Of a stretch of 64,000 nucleotides of DNA, positions 28,430 through 35,678 are shown piece after piece. Position 1 is the stretch's first letter; the number at the start of each line of letters is the position of its first letter. The position numbers and the translations under genes were made by a program. The stretch comes from Sphingomonas azotifigens NBRC 15497 (lineage in GTDB: Bacteria; Pseudomonadota; Alphaproteobacteria; Sphingomonadales; Sphingomonadaceae): positions 23,952-87,951 of the forward strand of contig NZ_BCTR01000033.1 of NCBI RefSeq assembly GCF_002091475.1. Reading direction: 5' to 3'. The notes beneath the pieces were generated by a model, which did not search any database, was not told the origin of the DNA, and saw nothing but the letters and a program-made list of their open reading frames with translations.

Positions 28430-28963
28430 TGCTGGTCTTTCCGATACGTTCTGGGGCGCCCGATGGTGCTGGTCTCGATCCCGGCGTGCGCTGGTGCCGA
28501 ACCGAGGGAGGGGAAAGGAGAGTTGGAGATCACCGCATCATGATCGGTGCCGACCTCCGGTCGCGGTGCACCCCGGCAGGATGTGCCACCACATCGTCCG
28601 CCGTGGCAGGAAACCGTGTATGACCGTACATTCCCCGATAGCTCCTGTTCGCAGTTCACCGCATTATAGGAAGAATCCGTTACCGATCGGTTCACCGCGC
28701 CCGGAAACCGTCGCAGTAGAAACACTTAATTGTCTGGCAGCGGCAGGAAACGTTGGAGCATGTACTTGGGATAGCGCTATCCGGCGCACATCCGAATACC
28801 GCGCAAACACGCTTATTTGACCATGACGATGGAGCTATAGCAGCAAGTGAAACCACCTTCCCGCGAAGGCCGTTTCTACGTAAGCGCAAGCCACCGCCGC
28901 CGAATTAGCAAAGGAATCGACGGCGGCAGAATAATTAGCCTAACATTGTAACACTTTACTGCG
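28430..28963. other. Intergenic region without a supported gene
   Basis: This 534-bp stretch upstream of the chemoreceptor is less GC-rich than the surrounding genes. Open frames in it look random in composition. It holds the chemoreceptor promoter region, a 14-bp perfect palindrome GGATAGCGCTATCC at 28769-28782, and an inverted repeat GCCGCCG/CGGCGGC around 28896-28927 after the small gene at 28964. I see nothing else I can name. Confidence 0.5.
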
Positions 28964-29197
28964 TCATTTGCGCTCCTTGCGGCCGCCCTTCCAGTAGAGC
29001 AGGCCCGCGACGATCGCGGCGGATCCGATGCCGATGGCGGCCCCCATGCCGATCTGCCGCGTGCTCGGCGTCCGGCGCTTGGCGGCGGCGGCCTGCTCCT
29101 TCGCAACGGCGATCGCCTCCCCGCCCTCGCCGTGCGGCGTTTCCGTCGTCGGGTAGGGGGACTGCGATTCGGCGGGCACGGGCGGTTTCTTGCTCAT
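28964..29197 (-). CDS. Small membrane-anchored hypothetical protein
   Basis: 77-residue protein with a Pro/Thr/Glu-rich N-terminal half (MSKKPPVPAESQSPYPTTET), a basic stretch (AKRRTPSTRQ), one C-terminal membrane span (about residues 50-68, GMGAAIGIGSAAIVAGLLYW) and a positive tail KGGRKERK. The layout is of a tail-anchored protein with its N-terminus in the cytoplasm. AAGGAAG precedes two adjacent ATG codons (29200 and 29197); spacing favours the second. Function unknown. Confidence 0.72.
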   Translation of the reverse strand: MSKKPPVPAESQSPYPTTETPHGEGGEAIAVAKEQAAAAKRRTPSTRQIGMGAAIGIGSAAIVAGLLYWKGGRKERK

Positions 29198-29296
29198 CAT
29201 CTTCCTTCGACACACGCGGTCAGCAACCGCTTTCTTCATGCGGCGATTGCCCCCCGGCTTGCAAGGCGCAACCGCACCCCGCAATAGCGGTCTGCG

Positions 29297-30451
29297 ATGA
29301 ACCCGATCTATTCTTCGATGGGCACCACCATCTTCGAAGCCATGTCCGCCCGCGCCCGGGCCAACGACGCGATCAACCTGGGCCAGGGGTTCGCCGATGG
29401 GCGCGGGCCCGAGGCGGTGCTGGCCGCGGCGGCGCGGGCCGTCCTGGAAAAGTCCAACCAGTATCCGCCGATGGCGGGGCTGCTCGAATTGCGCCAGGCG
29501 ATCGCAGACCATTATGCCCGGCACCAGGCGCTGAACCTCGCGACCGAGGAAGTCCTCGTCACCTCCGGCGCCACCGAGGCGCTGGCGGCGGCGCTGCTCG
29601 CGCTGATCGAGCCCGGCGACGAAGTGCTGTGCTTCCAGCCGCTCTACGACGCCTATGTGCCGTTGATCCGGCGCGCGGGCGGCGTTCCCCGCTTCGTCCG
29701 CCTGCACCCGCCCGAATGGCGGATTGATCGCGCGGCGCTCGAAGCGGCGGTGACTGCAAAGACGCGGCTGATCCTGCTCAACAACCCCCTCAACCCAGCG
29801 GCGACGATGACCAGCGCGGAGGATCTGGCGATGCTCGCCGATTTCTGCGTCGCCCATGATCTGATCACGATCTGCGACGAGGTGTGGGAGCATGTCACCT
29901 TCGACGGCGCGCGCCACCTGCCGCTGATCGGCTTTCCCGGCATGCGCGAGCGGACGGTGAAGATCGGCAGCGCCGGCAAGATCTTCGCGCTGACCGGCTT
30001 CAAGGTCGGCTGGATGTGCGCCGCGCCGCCGATCGCCAGGGTGCTGGCAAAGGCGCACCAGTTCCTCACCTTCACCACCCCGCCCAATCTGCAATGGGCC
30101 GTGGCCGAGGGGCTCGCGACGCAGGACGACTGGGTGCAGGAGGCGCGCCACCGCTTCCAGGCCGGGCGCGACCGCCTCGCTTCCGGCCTGCAAAAGGCAG
30201 GCTTTGCGGTCCTGCCGAGCGCCGCGACCTATTTCCTGTCGGTCGACCTCGCCGCCTCCAGCCTCGCGATGGACGACACCACCTTCAGCGAGCGACTGGT
30301 CGAGGAGGCCAAGGTGGCGACCATCCCTGTCTCCGCATTCTATGCCGAAGATCCGGTGACCAGCGTCGTCCGCTTCTGCTTCGTCAAGGAAGACGCGGTG
30401 CTCGACGAAGCGATCGCCCGGGTCCAGCGCTGGCGCGCGGACCTCGGCTGA
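29297..30451 (+). CDS. PLP-dependent aminotransferase, probable methionine transaminase
   Basis: 384-residue class I aminotransferase. INLGQGFADGRGPEAV, SNQYPPMAGLLELRQAIADHY, VTSGATEALAAALLALIEPGDEV, the NNPLNP motif, CDEVWEHVTF and the PLP lysine Lys228 in GSAGKIFALTGFKVGW place it with the YbdL/kynurenine aminotransferase group, which often favours methionine, glutamine or aromatic substrates. It lies tail-to-tail with the methionine salvage operon, 7 bp from mtnA. I infer it may regenerate methionine from 2-keto-4-methylthiobutyrate, the step missing from that operon. No clear ribosome-binding site. Confidence 0.85.
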   Translation: MNPIYSSMGTTIFEAMSARARANDAINLGQGFADGRGPEAVLAAAARAVLEKSNQYPPMAGLLELRQAIADHYARHQALNLATEEVLVTSGATEALAAALLALIEPGDEVLCFQPLYDAYVPLIRRAGGVPRFVRLHPPEWRIDRAALEAAVTAKTRLILLNNPLNPAATMTSAEDLAMLADFCVAHDLITICDEVWEHVTFDGARHLPLIGFPGMRERTVKIGSAGKIFALTGFKVGWMCAAPPIARVLAKAHQFLTFTTPPNLQWAVAEGLATQDDWVQEARHRFQAGRDRLASGLQKAGFAVLPSAATYFLSVDLAASSLAMDDTTFSERLVEEAKVATIPVSAFYAEDPVTSVVRFCFVKEDAVLDEAIARVQRWRADLG

Positions 30452-30458
30452 GCCCGGC

Positions 30459-31505
30459 TCAGATCGTCGCCAGCACGCCGCGTTCGGTGATGTAGCCGGT
30501 CACAAGCCGTGCCGGGGTCACGTCGAACGCGGGATTGAGCGCCGGGGAGTCCGTCACCCGGATCGTCGCGATGCGACCGGTTTCGTCGGGACCGGTGAGC
30601 CGCATCACTTCCTCGGCCGAGCGCGCTTCGATCGGAATGTCCGCGCCGCTCGCGGTAGCGGGATCGAAGGTCGTATAGGGCAGCGCGACGTAGAAGGGCA
30701 CGCCATTGTCGTGCGCTGCCAGCGCTTTCAAATAGGTACCGATCTTGTTGCAGACGTCGCCATTGGCGGTCACGCGGTCCGTGCCGACGATCACCGCGTC
30801 GACCTGCCCCTGCATCATCAGCAGACCCCCGGCATTGTCGGCGATCACGGTGTGCGGCACGCCGTGGTTGCGCAACTCGAACGCGGTCAGCAACGCCCCC
30901 TGGTTGCGCGGCCGGGTCTCGTCCACCCAGACATGCACGGGGATGCCGGCGTCGTGCGCGAGGTAGATCGGCGCGGTGGCGGTGCCGTAGTCCACCGTCG
31001 CCAGCCAGCCGGCGTTGCAATGGGTCAGGATGTTGAGCGGCCGATCCGGGTTCTTCGCGTGGAGGTCGCGCAGCAGCGCCAGGCCGTGTTCGCCGATCGC
31101 ACGGCAAAGCTCGGCATCCTCGTCGCAGATCGCATCGGCGCGGGCAAAGGCGGCGGCGGCGCGCTCGCCCTCGGGCAGTGGCTGCACCGCCGCCCGCACC
31201 TGATCGAGTGCCCAGCGCAGGTTGATCGCGGTGGGCCGCGTTTCGACCAGTGTGCCATAGGCAGCATCGAGCCCGGCATCGCTGGCATCCACCGCCAGCG
31301 CCATCGCCAGACCATAGGCGGCAGTGGCGCCGATCATCGGCGCACCGCGCGTCCACATCTCGCGAATGGCAACCGCCGCCGCATCGAGGTCACGCAGTTC
31401 GACCCAGCGGATCTCCCAGGGCAGATGGCGCTGGTCGAGGATGCGGATCCCCTGCCCGTCCGCCGTGCGAGCGATCGAACGCGTGTGCGTACCTTCCAGG
31501 ATCAC
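30459..31505 (-). CDS. mtnA: S-methyl-5-thioribose-1-phosphate isomerase
   Basis: 348-residue enzyme that converts methylthioribose 1-phosphate to methylthioribulose 1-phosphate, the first committed step after MTA breakdown. MWTRGAPMIGATAAYGLA, THCNAGWLATVDYGTA with catalytic Cys163, DETRPRNQGALLTAFEL and VGTDRVTANGDVCNKIGTY with Asp243 are diagnostic. It is the last gene of mtnB-D-C-A and overlaps mtnC by 4 nt. The related eIF2B-like family is excluded by the active-site Cys and operon. Confidence 0.96.
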   Translation of the reverse strand: MILEGTHTRSIARTADGQGIRILDQRHLPWEIRWVELRDLDAAAVAIREMWTRGAPMIGATAAYGLAMALAVDASDAGLDAAYGTLVETRPTAINLRWALDQVRAAVQPLPEGERAAAAFARADAICDEDAELCRAIGEHGLALLRDLHAKNPDRPLNILTHCNAGWLATVDYGTATAPIYLAHDAGIPVHVWVDETRPRNQGALLTAFELRNHGVPHTVIADNAGGLLMMQGQVDAVIVGTDRVTANGDVCNKIGTYLKALAAHDNGVPFYVALPYTTFDPATASGADIPIEARSAEEVMRLTGPDETGRIATIRVTDSPALNPAFDVTPARLVTGYITERGVLATI

Positions 31506-32134
31506 AGGCGAATCTCCGCGAGCGAGTGAATGTCGGCGGGGCCGCCGTTTCGATCGATCAGCAGGGCACCCAGCCCGGCTGCGCGCGCCGCATCGACCTC
31601 TGCCTGTACGTCGGAGACGAACAGGATTTCCTTCGGTTCCAAGCCAGTTGCAGCAACAATCTTGCTGTAGCTCTCAGCTTCGCGCTTCGACCCGGTGGTC
31701 GTGTCGAAATAGCCCGAGAGCATCGGCGTCAGGTCGCCGGCGATGGAACGGCCGAAGATCAGCTTCTGCGCCGCGATCGAGCCGGACGAATAGATGTAGA
31801 TCGCGACCCCGGCGGTGTACCAGCGGTGCAGCGCCTCGGGCGTATCGGGATAGACATGGCCCTGGAGCGTGCCGTCGGCATAGCCCTGTTCCCAGATCAG
31901 TCCCTGCAGCGTCTTGAGCGGCGTGGCCTTGCGGTCTTCCTCGATCCAGCCGAGCAGCGTGGCCACCTTGTCTTCGCCCGGCACCTCGGCAAGGATCGGC
32001 GCCACTTCTTCAGAATGCGTGGCAACATAGGCTGCCAGGTGCTGGCGCGTATAGGGAAACAGTACATCGGCGACAAAGGCGATGCTGCTGGTGGTCCCCT
32101 CGATATCGAGCAGGACGGCCTTGGGCTGGGTCAT
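31502..32134 (-). CDS. mtnC: Acireductone synthase (enolase-phosphatase E1)
   Basis: 210-residue HAD-family enzyme that enolises and dephosphorylates 2,3-diketo-5-methylthiopentyl 1-phosphate to acireductone. The HAD motif DIEGTTSSIAFV begins at Asp10 with Glu12, the E1 hallmark; YSSGSIAAQKLIFG and FVSDVQAEVDAARAAG supply motifs II and III. Full length. It lies 24 bp after mtnD and overlaps mtnA by 4 nt. Ribosome-binding site weak, consistent with coupled translation from upstream genes. Confidence 0.95.
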   Translation of the reverse strand: MTQPKAVLLDIEGTTSSIAFVADVLFPYTRQHLAAYVATHSEEVAPILAEVPGEDKVATLLGWIEEDRKATPLKTLQGLIWEQGYADGTLQGHVYPDTPEALHRWYTAGVAIYIYSSGSIAAQKLIFGRSIAGDLTPMLSGYFDTTTGSKREAESYSKIVAATGLEPKEILFVSDVQAEVDAARAAGLGALLIDRNGGPADIHSLAEIRL

Positions 32135-32158
32135 GGAATGTGTCTCGCTGCACCGCCG

Positions 32159-32707
32159 TCAGGCGGCGATGGGCTCGTGGCGCGGGAATCGATCGGCAAT
32201 CGTCTCGCCGGTGAACTGCGCGATCCAGCCATCTGGATTGGTGAACAGCCGGATGGCGGTGAAGCGCGGGTGTGGCCCCATGTCGAACCAGTGCGGCGTT
32301 CCGGCCGGGACCGAAATCAGATCACCTTCCTGACAAAGAACCGCATAGACGCGATCATTCAGATGGAGTGTGAAGAGCCCCTCGCCTTCCACGAAGAAGC
32401 GCACCTCGTCCTCGGCATGGCGATGCTCGGAGAGGAACTTGGCGCGCAGCGCGTCCTTTTCGGGATGATCGGGCACCATCCGGATCACATCGACCGAGCG
32501 ATAGCCCTTCTCGCCCTGGAGGCGCTCGACCTCCGGCGCAAAGGCGGCGAGCACCGACTCCTGATCGGCGTCCGCCGCGATCGGGCGCGACGGCCAGCGT
32601 TCGAACCGCACCCCGCGCATCGCCAGTTCCTCGGCGATCGTTACCGGGTCGCTGGTGTCGAGCAGCGGCGTCGTGCCGGTTTCGGCGAAGATACGGAGTC
32701 GGCTCAT
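32159..32707 (-). CDS. mtnD: Acireductone dioxygenase
   Basis: 182-residue cupin enzyme that oxidises acireductone to formate and 2-keto-4-methylthiobutyrate (Fe form) or to a CO-releasing off-path product (Ni form). The metal ligands are visible: His95, His97 and Glu101 in EHRHAEDEVRF and His139 in GTPHWFD. I chose the ATG at 32707, which overlaps the mtnB stop (ATGA); an in-frame ATG at 32716 adds three residues. Which metal is used cannot be read from sequence. Confidence 0.95.
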   Translation of the reverse strand: MSRLRIFAETGTTPLLDTSDPVTIAEELAMRGVRFERWPSRPIAADADQESVLAAFAPEVERLQGEKGYRSVDVIRMVPDHPEKDALRAKFLSEHRHAEDEVRFFVEGEGLFTLHLNDRVYAVLCQEGDLISVPAGTPHWFDMGPHPRFTAIRLFTNPDGWIAQFTGETIADRFPRHEPIAA

Positions 32708-33330
32708 ACTGCCCATGCCTGTCTGAAGCTGGCCTCGGCGAGTTCGGCGGCGATCATCCATTCGGTCGCCTCCAGCACACGTTCGGCCTCGTCCACGTCC
32801 TTGCCCCAGGCGTAGAGCCCATGGCTGCGAATGAGATACGCCGGAATCGCGCCGGGCGCCAGCAGCGCCGGGCGGACCGTCGCCTCGATCACTGCCATGT
32901 CCTGGCTGTTGTCGACGATCGGCAGCTGCACCTCGGTCTCGTGGGTGGTGTGCCCCGGATAGGCCTTGAGCATCTCGTGCCCGGCCAGCACCCAGGCATC
33001 GGCGTCGGTGGCACGGCTCAGCCCCACCGCTTGCGGCGAATGGCCGTGCAGCACCGCCCCCGCTTCCGGGAACAGGCGGTAGATCGCCAGATGCAGATCG
33101 GTCTCGGCCGAGGGCTTGCCCGGGGACAGCGGCTGCCCGTCGAGACCGACGCGCATGATCCCGTCGCCGGTCAACCTGCCCTTGTGGCGGCCGGAGACGG
33201 TCAGCGCGATGCTGCCGTCGTCCAGCCTGGCCGAATAATTGCCCGAGGTCGCCGGGGCCCAGCCGCGGGCGTCGAGCCGCCTCCCGGCCTCGATCAACGC
33301 CGTGATGGCCTGTTCGTAGGACATGGTCAT
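32704..33330 (-). CDS. mtnB: Methylthioribulose-1-phosphate dehydratase
   Basis: 208-residue class II aldolase-fold zinc enzyme that dehydrates methylthioribulose 1-phosphate. ATSGNYSARL, TVSGRHKGRL, the Zn ligands His95 and His97 in VLHGHSPQAV, and IRSHGLYAWGKD mark the MtnB group. First gene of the salvage operon; GAGG lies six bases before the ATG. The upstream region (262 bp to the divergent transpeptidase gene) shows no SAM-responsive riboswitch that I recognise. Confidence 0.94.
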   Translation of the reverse strand: MTMSYEQAITALIEAGRRLDARGWAPATSGNYSARLDDGSIALTVSGRHKGRLTGDGIMRVGLDGQPLSPGKPSAETDLHLAIYRLFPEAGAVLHGHSPQAVGLSRATDADAWVLAGHEMLKAYPGHTTHETEVQLPIVDNSQDMAVIEATVRPALLAPGAIPAYLIRSHGLYAWGKDVDEAERVLEATEWMIAAELAEASFRQAWAV

Positions 33331-33592
33331 GGTGCGCCTCTAGCGCTTCGCGCGTGCGGCGCGACACCAAATTTTTCGCCGCGCGAACAGTACAAGCAGG
33401 CCGATGCGCTGCAGCGCGATTCGGGCAATCGTGAACGCGTGCCGTCCCGAAACGACATGACCGCTCGGTGAACCGGGCAGCAGGTGCGCCGAAACGCGCC
33501 ACTTGGCGGGCCAAGAGCGCGCAACGTTAACGATGCTTCTGCTATACGGTTGCCGGGGCATGACAGAAATTTGCGGGCGCAGAACAAAGATC

Positions 33593-34312
33593 ATGGATTC
33601 GAAGGCTTCGGTACAATCGCGTCGGGCGTTGCTCAAATCGGCGCTGGTGATGGCGAGCGGCGCAGCGGTTTCGGCCTGCGCCTCGCGCACGATCGGCACC
33701 ACGATGGCAGCGGCGGCACCGCCACCGCGCCTCCAGCCGGCACCGGTTGCCTCGCTGACGCCCGCACCCAAGGTTGCGGCCCAGGCGCGGATCATGCCGG
33801 CCGGCGTCCGTCCCGAACTGTTCAAGCGCGCAACCGCGGCGCTGGACCGGCACTCGATGCACGTCGACACGCATGACCGCATTGCCATCGCCGACTTCTC
33901 GCTGCCTTCGTCCCAGCCGCGCTTCTTCCTGGTCAATATGGGCACCGGCGAGGTCGAGCCGTTGCTCGTCGCGCACGGCATCGGCTCGGATCCCGGCCAT
34001 ACCGGCGTGCTCCAGCGCTTCTCGAATCAGATCAACTCGGAAGCGACCTGCGAGGGCGCGTTCCTGACCGCCGACTATTATGTCGGCAAGCATGGCGACT
34101 CCCAGCGGCTGATCGGGCTCGACCCGACCAACAACAACGCACTGGCCCGCGCCATCGTGGTGCATTCGGCCTGGTATGCGAACCCGGACATGGTGTCGAA
34201 GCACGGCAAGCTCGGCCGCAGCCAGGGCTGCTTCGCGGTCGGCGAGCGCCAGCTGGCCAAGGTCTTCGACCGGTTGGGCCCGGGCCGGATGATCTACGCG
34301 ACGAAGGTGTAG
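33593..34312 (+). CDS. YkuD_2-type L,D-transpeptidase-like lipoprotein
   Basis: 239-residue envelope protein. The N-terminus has a twin-arginine-like SRRALLKSA (Arg10-Arg11), a hydrophobic stretch and a lipobox VSAC with Cys29, so it is probably a Tat- or Sec-exported lipoprotein. A Pro/Ala-rich linker follows. The catalytic domain (about 70-239) has FLVNMGTGEVEP, His191 in VVHSAWY and nucleophile Cys213 in GRSQGCFAV, matching murein L,D-transpeptidase catalytic-domain proteins. Likely acts on peptidoglycan peptides. Start by homology; an ATG at 33530 is possible. Confidence 0.87.
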   Translation: MDSKASVQSRRALLKSALVMASGAAVSACASRTIGTTMAAAAPPPRLQPAPVASLTPAPKVAAQARIMPAGVRPELFKRATAALDRHSMHVDTHDRIAIADFSLPSSQPRFFLVNMGTGEVEPLLVAHGIGSDPGHTGVLQRFSNQINSEATCEGAFLTADYYVGKHGDSQRLIGLDPTNNNALARAIVVHSAWYANPDMVSKHGKLGRSQGCFAVGERQLAKVFDRLGPGRMIYATKV

Positions 34313-34325
34313 GCGTCGCGCAATT

Positions 34326-34426
34326 TAGCCCCTCCTCCTTGGAGGAGGGGTTGGGGGTGGAGGGATTCCAGAACAGACGTTGGTCTCTGCGAGACACTGC
34401 CCCACCCCAACCCCTCCCCTGAAGGG
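34326..34426. repeat. Left part of MITE-like palindromic repeat split by the IS
   Basis: Begins TTAGCCCCTCCTCC and ends in CCCCAACCCCTCCCC next to the IS. Joined to 35597-35605 it forms an element of about 110 bp. Its two ends are imperfect inverted copies of roughly 35 bp (TTAGCCCC… and, in reverse complement, TAAGCCCC…), and each end folds into its own hairpin. It has no coding capacity. Dispersed intergenic repeats of this type are plausible, but other copies lie outside the window. Confidence 0.65.
34417..34426. repeat. Target-site duplication, left copy
   Basis: CCCTGAAGGG directly flanks the left end of the insertion sequence and is repeated exactly at 35587-35596 on the other side. 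A 10-bp duplication fits the ISAs1 family. Confidence 0.85.
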
Positions 34427-35586
34427 CAGGGCTATCGCATTTGAGCTAAGAGGCTGAGCAGGAAGGGATCGTTCCACGCGGCACGCTTGATTTTGCCTTT
34501 GATGGAGCCCTTGTCTGGGTGCTGGCGGAGGAGGTTGAGAGCAAGCTTTCGCAGGAGGGCGATGTTTTGGGGAGCGTGGTCCAAGCGGCTGCGGGCTGCG
34601 TCCTCTGCGAGGGCGACGTCAAGGACCCAGTGGAGTTGGTTCTCGATGGTCCAATGGCTTCGCGCGACGTCGAGCATGCGCTCGGGCGTGAGGTGAGTGG
34701 AGAGAAGGAACCAGCGCACGATGGGCGGCTCGGCACCGGCGGTGGTGTGGCGGTGGGTTTCGACCTTCGCGACGGCGGCGATACCGGGGAAATCGATACC
34801 GCTTGCAGGGACGACCAAGGCCGTACGCCGCTCGGTGCGGTCATGCGCGCGGCGGGGTCCGTCGCTGGCCCCGGCACCCGCTGCGGTGCTGTCGGTAAGT
34901 GCCTGGGCTTTGGCCAGAAGCCTCGGCTGGTTCGCCTTCACCGCGAGCGCATAGTCGGCGCCGGTGTCGAGGATCGCCTGTGCCGTGGCGGCGTGGCAAT
35001 GCAGGGCATCGGCGGTGACGATGCAACCGTCCAGCCGCAATAGCGCCAACGCCTGTTGGGCGCCCAGCACTTCGTTGCGGCCCGGCGCGAGGCGCTGGCC
35101 GATCGCGAGCCGCGCCTCCACCGCCCAGAGGTTGACCAGGTGCAGCGGCACCGCCTTGCGACCCCGCGTATAGGCGCCCCGCAGCGCCTTGCCGTCGATC
35201 GCCACTACCCCTTTCAAGCCGCCGGCAAAGGCCGTCGCGAACCGGCTGAACGCGGCTTCGAACGGCTCGGGCGCCAGCAATCGGAACAGCCGGCTGAACG
35301 TGTCGTGGCTCGGCGCCCCATGCTCCAGCTTCAGCACCTGCCGCAGCAGGTCGAGCTTCGCACGGCCGAACATCGCCATGTCCGTACAATCCTCCGCACC
35401 GCACAGCACCGCCGCCAGCGCTACGAACAGTAGCTCGAGGAAATCATGCCGCGCGTTCTGCGCACGCGGATCCTCAACGCCCAAAAAATGATCTGAAAAC
35501 CAATCCATCCAAGCCCCCTAAGACAACGGGAGCTTCCTCAAGAATCCAACTCCACCCTCGCACGCAAGGCATATGCGATTCCCCTG
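34427..35586 (-). mobile_element. ISAs1-family insertion sequence
   Basis: 1160-bp element with imperfect terminal inverted repeats: left end CAGGGCTATCGCATTTG, right end in reverse complement CAGGGGAATCGCATATG. It carries one intact transposase gene that almost fills it, and it is flanked by an exact 10-bp duplication CCCTGAAGGG. The unbroken reading frame and perfect duplication indicate a recent, potentially active insertion. It landed in a palindromic intergenic repeat, so no gene is disrupted. Confidence 0.9.
34432..35508 (-). CDS. ISAs1-family transposase
   Basis: 358-residue DDE transposase of the H-repeat-associated/ISAs1 type. The catalytic acids are visible: Asp105 in VVAIDGKALRG, Asp167 in IVTADALHCH and Glu289 in SHWTIENQLHW. 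FLELLFVALAAVLCGAEDCTDM near the N-terminus is typical. No frameshift or internal stop, so it is probably functional. The stop codon lies inside the left terminal repeat. Coding strand is opposite to the flanking genes. Confidence 0.94.
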   Translation of the reverse strand: MDWFSDHFLGVEDPRAQNARHDFLELLFVALAAVLCGAEDCTDMAMFGRAKLDLLRQVLKLEHGAPSHDTFSRLFRLLAPEPFEAAFSRFATAFAGGLKGVVAIDGKALRGAYTRGRKAVPLHLVNLWAVEARLAIGQRLAPGRNEVLGAQQALALLRLDGCIVTADALHCHAATAQAILDTGADYALAVKANQPRLLAKAQALTDSTAAGAGASDGPRRAHDRTERRTALVVPASGIDFPGIAAVAKVETHRHTTAGAEPPIVRWFLLSTHLTPERMLDVARSHWTIENQLHWVLDVALAEDAARSRLDHAPQNIALLRKLALNLLRQHPDKGSIKGKIKRAAWNDPFLLSLLAQMR

Positions 35587-35605
35587 CCCTGAAGGGGAGG
35601 GGCTT
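35587..35605. repeat. Right target-site copy and right end of split repeat
   Basis: 35587-35596 is the second copy of CCCTGAAGGG. The remaining GAGGGGCTTA closes the hairpin-forming right end of the repeat that begins at 34326. Before insertion, CCCTGAAGGG formed the loop and inner stem of this terminal hairpin. Confidence 0.7.
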
Positions 35606-35678
35606 ATATCCCCCTCCCCCGGATACATCCCGCACCCCTGGGGTTGGCAGGCCATGGTCCCCGGCATAGGACACACGC

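Noticed and set aside
28426..28725. 99-codon open frame upstream of the CHASE3 chemoreceptor
   Set aside because: No ribosome-binding site, irregular composition with scattered Cys and Ser, and no recognisable domain.
28895..28927. Possible terminator GCCGCCG/CGGCGGC after the small membrane protein gene
   Set aside because: The loop is 18 nt and no T-run follows on the minus strand; evidence is too weak for a separate feature.
28964..30193. Long minus-strand frame antisense to the aminotransferase
   Set aside because: Only its last 77 codons, after a good ribosome-binding site, look like a real protein. The rest is the shadow of the aminotransferase.
33331..33592. Search for a SAM riboswitch before the methionine salvage operon
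   Set aside because: No SAM-I, SAM-II or SAH-type conserved core could be recognised in the 262-bp gap.
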